Positions 28,141 to 36,163 of a stretch of DNA of 64,000 nucleotides are shown here, piece by piece (the first letter of the stretch is position 1; every line of letters starts with the position of its first letter). Below the pieces are notes generated by a model. That model did not search any database. It worked only from the letters and a program-made list of their open reading frames with translations, and was not told the DNA's origin. A program made the position numbers and the translations under genes. The DNA is from DSXH01 sp964532065 (GTDB lineage: Bacteria > Bacteroidota > Ignavibacteria > Ignavibacteriales > Melioribacteraceae): the NCBI GenBank assembly GCA_964532065.1, contig CAZHHG010000003.1, forward strand, positions 53,298 to 117,297. Direction: 5' to 3'.

Positions 28141-29331
28141 ATGAAAGAAAAATTATTTAAAGCGGTGGAAGCGGAAAAAGAAAATCTTTTTTCGCTGATT
28201 CAAAAGTTGGTCCAGATAAAAAGTTACAGCGGTGAAGAAAAAGAAATTGTAGAATTTATCGTGGCTAAGATGAACGAGTACGGATTTGACGAATCTTATC
28301 ACGATTCTTTCGGAAATGCAATCGGGCGGATTGGAAACGGCCCGGTAAAAATTATGTATGATGCTCACATTGATACCGTAAGGGTAACGGAAACCGAGAA
28401 CTGGAAGTATCCTCCTTTTGACGGAGTTATTGAGAATGGCAGGCTTTATGGACGCGGGGCGGTTGACGAAAAACCCGCGATGGCCGGATTTATGATTGCC
28501 GGAAAAATTCTAAAAGCCCTCTTCGGCAGCGACCTTCCGTTTACTCTTTATGTGGTTGGATCGGTTCTGGAAGAGGATGCCGACGGTTATCCGCTTTATC
28601 ACATAATAAGAAATGAAGGAATTAAACCGGATTTCGTTCTGCTGGGTGAGCCGACCGATATGAAAGTCTACCGAGGTCAGCGGGGGAGAATGGAGTTGAA
28701 GATTACGGCTACCGGCAAATCAGCACATGGCGCTCATAATCAGAAAGGAATTAATGCGATCTACAAAATGATGCCGATCGTTGCCGATATTGAAAAGTTA
28801 GATAAAAAACTTAGACCGAAACCCCCACTGGGTAAAGGATCGATTACGGTAAGCAATATCGTGTCCAAAGCTCCCTCGATGTGCTCGGTTTCCGATTTCT
28901 GTCAGATTCATATCGATAGAAGAATGACTGTAGGAGAAAATAAGAATAGTGTAATTAAGGAGTTGAAAGAGATAATCAGGAAACATAAAAGCGATGCCAA
29001 GATTTCTATTCCCGATGTTGAGGGAGTAAGCTGGAAAGGAACTGATTTTTCCCAGGAGGCATATTTCCCGACGTGGGTCTACGAAGAGAAGCATCCGATT
29101 GTTGAAGCAGCGATGAGAACTTCCAGAGCTGCTATCGGTAAGGCAAAGAGCGGAGTATGGAGTTTCTCTACGAACGGAGTTGCGACAGCCGGACAATTTG
29201 GAATCCCGACTATCGGATTTGCACCGGGAAGGGAAGAACTTGCGCATTCGTCTAAAGAGGAAATTTTATTAAACGATCTGCTTAAAGCGGCCAAGTTTTA
29301 TTCTCTGTTTCCGTTTGAAGTTGTAAAATAA
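28141..29331 (+). CDS. ygeY: YgeY-like M20-family metallohydrolase
   Basis: The 396-residue protein has the M20 dinuclear zinc site: His76 and Asp78 (DAHIDTV), bridging Asp109 (GRGAVDEK), catalytic Glu144 with Glu145 (LEEDADG), an acidic ligand in GEPTDM (about 170-173) and a late His in EELAHSSKEE. A lid/dimerisation domain lies at about residues 180-290. YgeY homologs are annotated as selenium-metabolism hydrolases and take part in anaerobic purine degradation, probably removing a carbamoyl (ureido) group. It is divergent from ygfK, with 108 bases between them, and is followed 41 bases on by ygeW. Confidence 0.88.
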   Translation: MKEKLFKAVEAEKENLFSLIQKLVQIKSYSGEEKEIVEFIVAKMNEYGFDESYHDSFGNAIGRIGNGPVKIMYDAHIDTVRVTETENWKYPPFDGVIENGRLYGRGAVDEKPAMAGFMIAGKILKALFGSDLPFTLYVVGSVLEEDADGYPLYHIIRNEGIKPDFVLLGEPTDMKVYRGQRGRMELKITATGKSAHGAHNQKGINAIYKMMPIVADIEKLDKKLRPKPPLGKGSITVSNIVSKAPSMCSVSDFCQIHIDRRMTVGENKNSVIKELKEIIRKHKSDAKISIPDVEGVSWKGTDFSQEAYFPTWVYEEKHPIVEAAMRTSRAAIGKAKSGVWSFSTNGVATAGQFGIPTIGFAPGREELAHSSKEEILLNDLLKAAKFYSLFPFEVVK

Positions 29332-29372
29332 ATGTACGACAAATCCTCATCCTATCAATCAAGGAGACAAAT

Positions 29373-30383
29373 ATGGAATTGAAATTCAAAGGGAAGCATT
29401 TTTTAACTGAAGACGACTGGACAAAGGAAGAGCTCGACATAGTATTTGAAACATCTTTCGATCTTAAAAAGAAATTCTATGCAGAGGAACCGACACTCTG
29501 GCTTCCTCATAAAACACTCTTCATGATGTTTTTTGAGCAATCGACCCGAACAAGAAACTCAATGGAAGCGGGTATGACGCAGCTCGGAGGCCATGCTCAC
29601 GATCTTACACCCGATAAAATGCAGATTACGCACGGCGAAGTTGCAAAGGATACAGCGATAATACTGAGCCGAATGGGACACGGAATTGCTTGCCGTAACT
29701 GCTTTTACGGTATCGGCAATAAATACCTTAACGAACTTGCACTCAACTCACGCAAGCCTGTCATGTCTCTCCAGGATGATGTTTATCATCCGTTCCAGGG
29801 ACTGGCAGACCTGATGACTATATTCGAACACCTTGGTAGAAATACAAAAGGATTAAAAGTTACGGTGTCCTGGGCATACGCGACAACTCACTCAAAGCCA
29901 TTAAGTGTTCCCCAGACACAGATTCTTTTATTCCCCCGATACGGTATTGATGTAACAGTGGCACATCCTAAGGAATTTCCTCTAAGTAAAAATATTGTTG
30001 ATAAGGCGATGATTAATGCAAAAGAGGGGGGAGGTAGTATTAAGTTTACAAATGATATGGATGAAGCGTTTGAAGGAGCGCAAATTGTAATACCTAAAAA
30101 CTGGGGCGGCTTCGGATTTTACGATGAGGAATATTATCTCTCCAACGAAGAGCAATGCAAGAAGGAAATGAAATCCAATCTGGATAAATATAGGAATTGG
30201 ATTTGTGATGAAAAAAGAATAAAGCTTGCGGATAAAAATGTTAAGCTGATGCATGCGCTTCCGGCCGATAGGGGAAACGAAGTGACCGACGAAATTCTCG
30301 ATAATCCCGATATCTCTATTGTGTTCGACGAGGCTGAAAACCGTCTTCATACTGCTAAAGCGATTATGGGATTAACAATGTAA
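29373..30383 (+). CDS. ygeW: YgeW-like carbamoyltransferase (ATC/OTC superfamily)
   Basis: The 336-residue protein shows the carbamoyl-phosphate motif STRTR at residues 57-61, a QDDVYHPFQGLADL segment (about residue 139) and HALPAD at 294-299, as in aspartate/ornithine carbamoyltransferases. At 336 residues it is nearer OTC length than E. coli YgeW (396 residues). Placement right after ygeY and in a purine cluster supports the YgeW role: moving a carbamoyl group from a ureido amino acid to phosphate, giving carbamoyl phosphate. A biosynthetic OTC cannot be excluded by sequence alone, but no arginine genes are nearby. CAAGGAGACAAAT is a strong ribosome-binding site. Confidence 0.82.
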   Translation: MELKFKGKHFLTEDDWTKEELDIVFETSFDLKKKFYAEEPTLWLPHKTLFMMFFEQSTRTRNSMEAGMTQLGGHAHDLTPDKMQITHGEVAKDTAIILSRMGHGIACRNCFYGIGNKYLNELALNSRKPVMSLQDDVYHPFQGLADLMTIFEHLGRNTKGLKVTVSWAYATTHSKPLSVPQTQILLFPRYGIDVTVAHPKEFPLSKNIVDKAMINAKEGGGSIKFTNDMDEAFEGAQIVIPKNWGGFGFYDEEYYLSNEEQCKKEMKSNLDKYRNWICDEKRIKLADKNVKLMHALPADRGNEVTDEILDNPDISIVFDEAENRLHTAKAIMGLTM

Positions 30384-30466
30384 TTTCAATTTTATTCCGG
30401 GCTAAGCGAAGAATCTAAAAACTTTTTTCTGGCAGTATCAATATTGTTTTGCTTATCAGGATCATT

Positions 30467-31717
30467 ATGAGCAATTATTATTACAAATGTTTCGATTGCC
30501 GTAAAGAGTATTCTTCAATACAAATTGAGGAAAATTTTGTTTATCTGTGCCCTCACTGCGGTAAAGCGGAAAGGAATAAACCGCTGAGAGGAATACTTAC
30601 TGTTGAGTACGATTACAGAACCTTAAAGAAAAAATTATCCCGCAAGAAATTTCTATCTCTTATTCCCGGTAAGTTCGCTAATTACAAACCTCTATGGCCG
30701 CTTAAAAAATATCCGGCGGTTGAAATACTTAACAGACTTGAACTTAGCGGTTCGCCTGTGTTGAAGTATAAAGTTGATGGAAGAGAAATTTATTTCTTTG
30801 ACGACACTCGAAATCCGACTCTGTCATATAAAGACCGGGCGTCATCTCTTGTTGTATTGAAAGCACTCGAGCTCGGAGTTAAAGAAATCTCTGCCGCTTC
30901 TACAGGAAACGCAGGATCCTCTTTAGCCGGAATCGCCTCCCGACTCGGAATGAAGGCTTATATTTTTGTCCCATCTTCAATTCCTGAAGCAAAAAGAATT
31001 CAGATTCAGGCATACGGTGCATCGATTTATCCGGTTGACGGTAGTTATGATGATGCTTTCGATATTTGCCTCGAAATCTCATCAGCAAAAAAAATCTATA
31101 ACCGTAATACAGCCTACAATCCCTTAACTATTGAAGGAAAAAAATCAGCCGCGTTCGATATGTTTATTCAACTAAGAGGGGAATTGCCGGATTATATATT
31201 TGTACCGGTCGGCGACGGTGTGATTATATCAGGATTATTCAAAGGGTTTTATGATCTGAAAAAACTCGGCTGGATAAAAGAATATCCTAAGCTGATAGGT
31301 GTTCAGGCGAAAGGAAGCGATGCGCTTGTCCGCTTCATGAATAAAGGGGAATTCAGGTTCAAGAAAGCGGATACTATTGCCGATAGTATCTCGGCTGCGG
31401 CACCCCGCAATTTATTTATGGCCGCGTGGTCAATCTCTATTACGAAAGGATCTGCCGTTGCCGTGAGCGATCCCGGGATTTTAAAAGCACAATTTAAAAT
31501 ATCCCGTACTACCGGACTGTTTGTCGAACCGTCATGTGCCGCATCATATGCGGGATATCAGAAATTTATTAACCTGAACTTGATTCCGGAAAATTCAAAA
31601 GTTATGCTGATGATGACCGGTAACGGATTAAAAGATACTGAAGCGGCGGCTAAACAATTTCGCAAACCTGATCCTCTCTCATTTAAACAGATCAAGAAAT
31701 TATTCCGGGTAAAATGA
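30467..31717 (+). CDS. Threonine-synthase-like fold-type II PLP enzyme with N-terminal zinc ribbon
   Basis: From ATG 30467 the protein has 416 residues. A zinc-ribbon CxxC pair (Cys8/Cys11 and Cys28/Cys31) precedes the PLP domain with the Schiff-base Lys122 (SYKDRAS) and the substrate loop STGNAGSS (145-152). This is the threonine synthase/cysteate-synthase-like family. A TTG 18 bases upstream is also in frame, but AGGATCATT before the ATG favours 30467. It occupies the place that ygeX, the diaminopropionate ammonia-lyase gene, takes after ygeW in E. coli, so a deaminating lyase role is a reasonable guess. Ordinary threonine synthase is less likely given the neighbours. Its stop overlaps the next ATG (ATGA, 31714-31717). 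Confidence 0.82.
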   Translation: MSNYYYKCFDCRKEYSSIQIEENFVYLCPHCGKAERNKPLRGILTVEYDYRTLKKKLSRKKFLSLIPGKFANYKPLWPLKKYPAVEILNRLELSGSPVLKYKVDGREIYFFDDTRNPTLSYKDRASSLVVLKALELGVKEISAASTGNAGSSLAGIASRLGMKAYIFVPSSIPEAKRIQIQAYGASIYPVDGSYDDAFDICLEISSAKKIYNRNTAYNPLTIEGKKSAAFDMFIQLRGELPDYIFVPVGDGVIISGLFKGFYDLKKLGWIKEYPKLIGVQAKGSDALVRFMNKGEFRFKKADTIADSISAAAPRNLFMAAWSISITKGSAVAVSDPGILKAQFKISRTTGLFVEPSCAASYAGYQKFINLNLIPENSKVMLMMTGNGLKDTEAAAKQFRKPDPLSFKQIKKLFRVK

Positions 31718-32289
31718 AAGTAAGCGGATTGATTCTGGCAGCCGGTCTCTCCGGCAGAATGAATTCATTTAAGCCGGTTATGAAAATAAACGGGAAACCA
31801 TTCATTCGAATAATTGCCGAGAATCTGCTTCGGGTTTGCGACGACCTTATCGTTATTACAGGATATCAAAACAAACTGGTTGAAAATGCTGTAGTAAAGT
31901 CCGAACGGATCAGATTTGTTTATAATGAAAATTATGAAGAAGGTATGTTCACGTCCTTAAAAAAAGGATTATGTGAGGCCATGGATTCCGGCTGGGTAAT
32001 TTATCACTTTGTCGATCAACCGCTGATCCCTGAAGAATTTTACCCTGAGTTTATCGGACAGATTGAGGAAGGTTTTAACTGGATTCAACCCTCATTCAAT
32101 TCTGTCAAAGGTCATCCGGTTCTTTTGGAAAAATCTCTTTTCCGGATTATTATTGATGCCGCAGACAATTATTCATTAAAAGAAATAAGCCATAATCCGA
32201 TAGTAAGAAAAAAAATATGGGATTGCGGATATTCTCAAATACTCAAAGACCTTGATACATTGGACGATTTTGAGAAACTTAAACCGTAA
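31714..32289 (+). CDS. mocA: MocA-like molybdenum cofactor cytidylyltransferase
   Basis: The 191-residue protein has the nucleotidyltransferase signature at its N terminus (LILAAGLSGRMNSFKPVM, residues 6-23). An Asp in HFVDQPL (about residue 90) is likely to bind metal, as in MocA/MobA-type transferases that attach CMP or GMP to molybdopterin. E. coli YgfJ/MocA makes the cytosine dinucleotide cofactor used by XdhABC and related hydroxylases. Two molybdenum hydroxylases are encoded in the same cluster, so cofactor supply to them is the inferred role. It is coupled to the PLP gene upstream and lies 14 bases before xdhC. Confidence 0.85.
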   Translation: MKVSGLILAAGLSGRMNSFKPVMKINGKPFIRIIAENLLRVCDDLIVITGYQNKLVENAVVKSERIRFVYNENYEEGMFTSLKKGLCEAMDSGWVIYHFVDQPLIPEEFYPEFIGQIEEGFNWIQPSFNSVKGHPVLLEKSLFRIIIDAADNYSLKEISHNPIVRKKIWDCGYSQILKDLDTLDDFEKLKP

Positions 32290-32303
32290 TAAGGATCATC
32301 TTA

Positions 32304-33263
32304 ATGAAAGATCTGAAAATGTGGAAATTTATTTCCGAATCGCTGAAAAAGAATGAATCTGTTCTTCTTACTGTAGTTCTGGAATCGAAAGGAAGCTCGC
32401 CAGGTAAAGCCGGTTTCAAAATAGCCGTTTCGGGAAATAACGGGTCCGTCGGCACTATTGGCGGCGGCCAGATGGAGTACGATTTGCTCAAGGAATGCGG
32501 GAGAATATTAAAATCGAAGAAGAAAATTCTGCTTCACAGAGATCTATATCATAGTAAGAAAGTTAAAAAATTGCAGTCAGGTCTCGTCTGTCAGGGCCGT
32601 CAGACTAACTTCACAATAACTCTGGATAAAAAAGACCTAAGCAGAATTGAAAGAATTATTCAGTCATTCGATAAGAAGGAAGAAGCCGTGCTGGTCCTTT
32701 CACCTGAAGGTTTAAATGTTAAACCGTCATTAAGAAACAGTAAACATATTCTCTATAGATTCAAATCGGAAAATGAGTGGAGTTATGAGGAGAATATCGG
32801 CGTTAAAGAAACTATTTATATTATCGGCGGAGGGCATGTAGGGCTTGCTCTCTCGAACCAGATGGAATTACTGGGATTTCACGTGGTTGTATTCGACGAC
32901 AGAACTGATCTTAATACTCTGAAAGAAAATCATTCAGCTGACGAGATTATTATTACTTCGTACGGTAACATCGGAGGAAATATTGAAGAGGGAGATTATT
33001 CATATGTTGCCATTGTTACATCGGCATTACCAACAGATAAAATTGCTTTAAAGCAGATCCTTGGTAAAAAAGTTAGATATATCGGCATGATGGGAAGCGA
33101 AGCTAAGATTAAAAGAATCTTCAACGAACTTAAGGCAGAAGGAATTAATCCTTCATTATTTAAAAAGGTCCATTCTCCTATCGGTTTGCCAATAAACAGT
33201 AATACAGTAGAAGAGATAGCTGTTAGCATCGCTTCACAGATAATAAAAATCAAAAACCGTTAA
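32304..33263 (+). CDS. xdhC: XdhC/CoxI-family molybdenum cofactor maturation protein
   Basis: The 319-residue protein has the XdhC/CoxI N-terminal domain (ESKGSSPGKAGFK, VGTIGGGQMEYDLL, and a Cys in LVCQGRQ) and a C-terminal Rossmann domain (YIIGGGHVGLALS, about residue 172; IGMMGSEAK). XdhC proteins bind and sulfurate the Mo cofactor and insert it into xanthine dehydrogenase-type apoenzymes. It is shorter than YqeB (541 residues), and no yqeC or selD is seen, so a selenium-dependent form is not supported. AAGGATCATCTTA precedes the ATG. Galactokinase follows after 18 bases on the same strand. Confidence 0.87.
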   Translation: MKDLKMWKFISESLKKNESVLLTVVLESKGSSPGKAGFKIAVSGNNGSVGTIGGGQMEYDLLKECGRILKSKKKILLHRDLYHSKKVKKLQSGLVCQGRQTNFTITLDKKDLSRIERIIQSFDKKEEAVLVLSPEGLNVKPSLRNSKHILYRFKSENEWSYEENIGVKETIYIIGGGHVGLALSNQMELLGFHVVVFDDRTDLNTLKENHSADEIIITSYGNIGGNIEEGDYSYVAIVTSALPTDKIALKQILGKKVRYIGMMGSEAKIKRIFNELKAEGINPSLFKKVHSPIGLPINSNTVEEIAVSIASQIIKIKNR

Positions 33264-33281
33264 AACATTCTGAGGATTATA

Positions 33282-34442
33282 ATGAGTCTCGCATTGAAAG
33301 TTAATCAGAAATTCCGGGAATTGTTTAATGAATCACCTGTAATTGTCCGTTCGCCCGGCCGCGTTAATCTGATAGGCGAACACACAGATTACAATATGGG
33401 ATTTGTCCTTCCGGCCGCTATTGATAAAGCTATTTATTTTGCTATCGCTCCCGGAAAGAGCGAATTCTGTAATTTCTACTCAATCGATTTTAACGAGGAA
33501 ATCCGGATCAGTGTAAATGAAATCCACAGTCATGAAAAAAACTGGGCCAACTATCTTCTCGGCGTAATTGATCAGTTCCAGAAGTCTGGAAAGAGGATAG
33601 GAGGATTTAATTGTGTGTTCGGAGGGGATATCCCGATCGGTGCCGGATTGTCATCTTCGGCAGCTATCGAAGCAGGTCTCGCTTTTTCATTAAATCATAT
33701 TTTCGATCTTAAGACCGATAAAATGGAGCTTGTTAAACTTTCTCAAAGAGCCGAGAATGAATTTGTAGGTGTAAAATGCGGAATAATGGATCAGTATATA
33801 AATATTTTCGGTTCTTCAAAAAAAGTATTAAAAATTGACTGCCGTTCTCTTGAATATGAATATCACCCGTTCGATAAAGAAGATTTGAAAATAGTACTAT
33901 GCAACACACTTGTCAGTCATTCGCTCGCATCTTCTGAATATAACAAAAGAAGGGAGGAGTGCGAGGAAGGTGTAAAAATATTGCAGAAGCATTATAGTGA
34001 AATTAAAAGCCTGCGCGATGCAGATATTAGTATGGTTGTAAATCATAAATCTGAATTCACTCCGGATGTTTTTGCCAGGTGTAAATATGTTGTTGAAGAG
34101 AATGAAAGAGTTCTTAAGACATGCGAAGATCTTGATAAAAACGACTTTGTTTCGTTCGGCAACAGAATGTACGGTTCGCATGAAGGATTGCGGGATCTTT
34201 ATAAAGTGAGCTGTCCCGAACTTGATTTTCTGGTTGAATCAGCTTCAGGACTCAAAGGTGTGTTCGGATCGAGAATGATGGGCGGCGGATTCGGCGGCTG
34301 TACAATCAATATCGTTGAACATGAAATGGTTGAAGGTTTCGTTGAAGAGATTTCGGGATTATATAAGAAGAAATATGGAAAGGTCCCGGAAATCTATGTA
34401 TGCACTATTGAAAGCGGTACGGACTTTTTCCATCAGTATTAA
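33282..34442 (+). CDS. galK: Galactokinase
   Basis: The 386-residue GHMP kinase has the galactokinase signature SPGRVNLIGEHTDYN (residues 24-38), the ATP-binding GAGLSSSAAIEA motif (about residue 126) and MMGGGFGGCTI near the C terminus. It phosphorylates galactose at C1 with ATP in the Leloir pathway. TGAGGATTATA precedes the ATG. Unexpectedly it sits 18 bases after xdhC, apparently in the same transcript as the purine cluster, while the aldose epimerase and symporter lie at the other end of that cluster. No galT or galE is in the window. Confidence 0.93.
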   Translation: MSLALKVNQKFRELFNESPVIVRSPGRVNLIGEHTDYNMGFVLPAAIDKAIYFAIAPGKSEFCNFYSIDFNEEIRISVNEIHSHEKNWANYLLGVIDQFQKSGKRIGGFNCVFGGDIPIGAGLSSSAAIEAGLAFSLNHIFDLKTDKMELVKLSQRAENEFVGVKCGIMDQYINIFGSSKKVLKIDCRSLEYEYHPFDKEDLKIVLCNTLVSHSLASSEYNKRREECEEGVKILQKHYSEIKSLRDADISMVVNHKSEFTPDVFARCKYVVEENERVLKTCEDLDKNDFVSFGNRMYGSHEGLRDLYKVSCPELDFLVESASGLKGVFGSRMMGGGFGGCTINIVEHEMVEGFVEEISGLYKKKYGKVPEIYVCTIESGTDFFHQY

Positions 34443-34484
34443 TAGGAATAAATCAGGCCATTATTCTGAGCGGAATGTGATTTT

Positions 34485-34826
34485 CTAGTTGTAACCGTTC
34501 TCGCCGGTCGGATTTATTTTGTTTAACCATTTTTTTTCGAGCTCTTTTATGTCGAAAGAGTAATCATAAGCCGCGTCCTCTTTCGGCTTAACAATTTCAA
34601 GCACCTCAAAGACAAAATTCTCCTTTCCGAACTGTTTGTATTCATCCTGTAATTTTTTATTTATATGTGTTCCAATTTCCAAAGTAAAAGTATGGGCATT
34701 GAATTTGGCCGGGATGTTTTTACTCCCTCCGATGAAGACCTTCCCGTTTGCAAGATTCCGGATCTGATAGATCCCCATCTGCTGGATTTTCTGTTTGTAA
34801 TTCCTTTTTATTTCTTTTCTGTCCAT
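34485..34826 (-). CDS. GIY-YIG nuclease-like protein
   Basis: The 113-residue protein has a compact GIY-YIG domain: GIY at residues 18-20, FIG in place of YIG at 31-33, and a later Glu-containing NFVFEVLE strand (about residue 70). Standalone proteins of this kind are frequent in Bacteroidetes-like genomes next to a DUF2087 regulator. DNA cleavage has not been shown for most of them. Its ATG overlaps the stop of the upstream ArsR-DUF2087 gene by one base, so they form a translationally coupled pair. Confidence 0.75.
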   Translation of the reverse strand: MDRKEIKRNYKQKIQQMGIYQIRNLANGKVFIGGSKNIPAKFNAHTFTLEIGTHINKKLQDEYKQFGKENFVFEVLEIVKPKEDAAYDYSFDIKELEKKWLNKINPTGENGYN

Positions 34827-35386
34827 TATAGTATTCCTTCCAGATAATCTGTGTTCAGCCAGTAATATTGTTTATCCCGTTTCATTGCGCCTTCTTCAAT
34901 CAGCAGTCTTCTTATGGTGCAATAGTCGTCATAATTTTCCATAATTAGTTTATTCACTTCANNNNNNNNNNNNNNNNNNNNNNNNGCAAACTGATCCAGA
35001 ACGATGAGTCGCTTTTTCCTTTGAACGGGCAGACGTATCAATTGATCCTTTTTATAAAAGGCTCTAAGTACCTTTTGCCTATATTTTTCAATTCTGTCTC
35101 GGTGAGAGTCTTTCTCTGTATCATCACAATCGATCAGCTCCTCTAGTGTTAAACCGAAAAGATTTTTGTTTATTTTATAGATTATATAATACTGTTCTTT
35201 GGTCTGGCTTATTAGACCGGCCATTTCCAGCTTTTTCAGATGGAATGAAACAGTAGAGACGGCCAGATTCAATCTGTGGGAAATCTCCTCCACATATTGA
35301 GGTTTTTCCATCAAAGAATTTATAATCCGAAGCCGTGATGTATCCGCAAGCGACTTCATAATGTGAATACTTCTGCTTATATCCAT
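34826..35386 (-). CDS. ArsR-type HTH regulator with DUF2087 C-terminal domain, interrupted by an N gap
   Basis: The 186-residue protein has an ArsR-like winged helix (about residues 1-80; NLAVSTVSFHLKKLEMAGLI is the recognition region). A DUF2087 domain follows (KKRLIVLDQF, then EVNKLIMENYDDY and EEGAMKRDKQYYWL). Twenty-four Ns replace part of the DUF2087 domain but keep the frame, and about nine residues are missing, which is what the family usually has at that point. The gene is therefore probably intact. A near-palindrome just upstream (35402-35419) is a likely autoregulatory operator. It is divergent from the DUF4342 gene and coupled to the GIY-YIG gene. Confidence 0.82.
   Translation of the reverse strand: MDISRSIHIMKSLADTSRLRIINSLMEKPQYVEEISHRLNLAVSTVSFHLKKLEMAGLISQTKEQYYIIYKINKNLFGLTLEELIDCDDTEKDSHRDRIEKYRQKVLRAFYKKDQLIRLPVQRKKRLIVLDQFXXXXXXXXXEVNKLIMENYDDYCTIRRLLIEEGAMKRDKQYYWLNTDYLEGIL
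34962..34985. other. Assembly gap (24 N)
   Basis: A run of 24 undetermined bases interrupts the DUF2087 domain of the ArsR-type gene. The reading frame continues on both sides and the implied missing length matches the family, so the gap size is probably close to true. Confidence 0.99.
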
Positions 35387-35401
35387 GCTGATTTATATTT
35401 A

Positions 35402-35419
35402 TTTCGACAATTATCGAAA
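35402..35419. promoter_or_regulatory. Near-palindromic operator candidate for the ArsR-type regulator
   Basis: TTTCGACAATTATCGAAA reads as TTTCGA/TCGAAA arms around a six-base centre with one mismatched pair. It starts 16 bases upstream of the ArsR-type gene, in the region divergent from the DUF4342 gene. A second ATCGAAA half-site lies at 35466-35472. ArsR-family regulators bind such 6-2-6 or 12-2-12 repeats at their own promoters. Binding is inferred. Confidence 0.45.
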
Positions 35420-35546
35420 CAAAAATAAGTCATTGTATTATATAAGTCAATCTATTTTTACAGATATCGAAATAAAATATTATATTACTGAATGGAACAA
35501 TCCGGATGCCGGGTGCATCTAAAAAAGCAAAAAAGGGAGTATTAAG

Positions 35547-35822
35547 ATGATAGACGAATTCAAAGTAAAAGGTAAGGAACTGATTGATAAAGTTGAAGAA
35601 CTTATAAAGGAGGGAAATGCCCGACGTATTATAATTAAGGATGATAAGGGGAATACGTTTATTGAGATACCCGTTACGATTGGTGTCCTGGGCGCTATGT
35701 TCGCGCCGATATTAACTGCGGTAGGAGCACTTGCCGGCATGGCGGCCAACTTCACTGTTGAAGTGATACGAAAAGATTCCACTGATCTTCCGGTTGGCGA
35801 AAATCAGTCTAACGAAAATTAA
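35547..35822 (+). CDS. DUF4342 domain protein
   Basis: The 91-residue protein matches the DUF4342 pattern as I know it: an amphipathic N-terminal helix (FKVKGKELIDKVEELIKEG), a short beta hairpin (RRIIIKDDKGNTFIEIPV), then a hydrophobic helix (about residues 48-72) that could be membrane-associated. Function is unknown. AAGGGAGTATTAAG before the ATG is a good ribosome-binding site. It is divergent from the ArsR-type regulator and separated from it by a region with operator-like repeats, so it may be under that regulator's control. Confidence 0.78.
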   Translation: MIDEFKVKGKELIDKVEELIKEGNARRIIIKDDKGNTFIEIPVTIGVLGAMFAPILTAVGALAGMAANFTVEVIRKDSTDLPVGENQSNEN

Positions 35823-35827
35823 TAACA

Positions 35828-36163
35828 TTACCTTTTGTGATGAGGCATTTCAAATGGTATTTCAAACGATAATTCTACCAGTCCCTTCATTTCTCCATTC
35901 ACGAACCAGGGTGACTGGTAGATCATTTTCTTGCTTCCGTTTTTTTCAATAGTATAAACATTGGTTTTTTTATCCGAGATCAATCCGCGTATAATTCTGT
36001 TTGATACGTCAGAGTGGCAATCGGACAGATTTTCCCCTATCAATTTCAATCCCCCGTCCTCCTGGAATACAGAGGCTGATTTATCATTCATGTAGATTAT
36101 TTTCCCGTCAATGTCGCAGATTGTAACTGCGCCGGGAAATTCTTTTATCCAATCAATATTCAT
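35828..36163 (-). CDS. Single PAS-domain protein
   Basis: The 111-residue protein is essentially one PAS domain: FPGAVTICDIDGKIIYMND at residues 9-27, GLKLIGENLSDCH around residue 40 and the terminal beta strands QSPWFVNGEMKGLVELSFEI. No output domain is attached. Such short PAS proteins may sense a ligand or redox state and act through a partner. It is convergent with the DUF4342 gene, with five bases between the two stops. Confidence 0.75.
   Translation of the reverse strand: MNIDWIKEFPGAVTICDIDGKIIYMNDKSASVFQEDGGLKLIGENLSDCHSDVSNRIIRGLISDKKTNVYTIEKNGSKKMIYQSPWFVNGEMKGLVELSFEIPFEMPHHKR

Noticed and set aside
32304..33263. Selenium-dependent molybdenum hydroxylase system (YqeB/YqeC type)
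   Set aside because: The protein is a normal-length XdhC/CoxI member, and no yqeC or selD is present; a labile-selenium cofactor is not supported.
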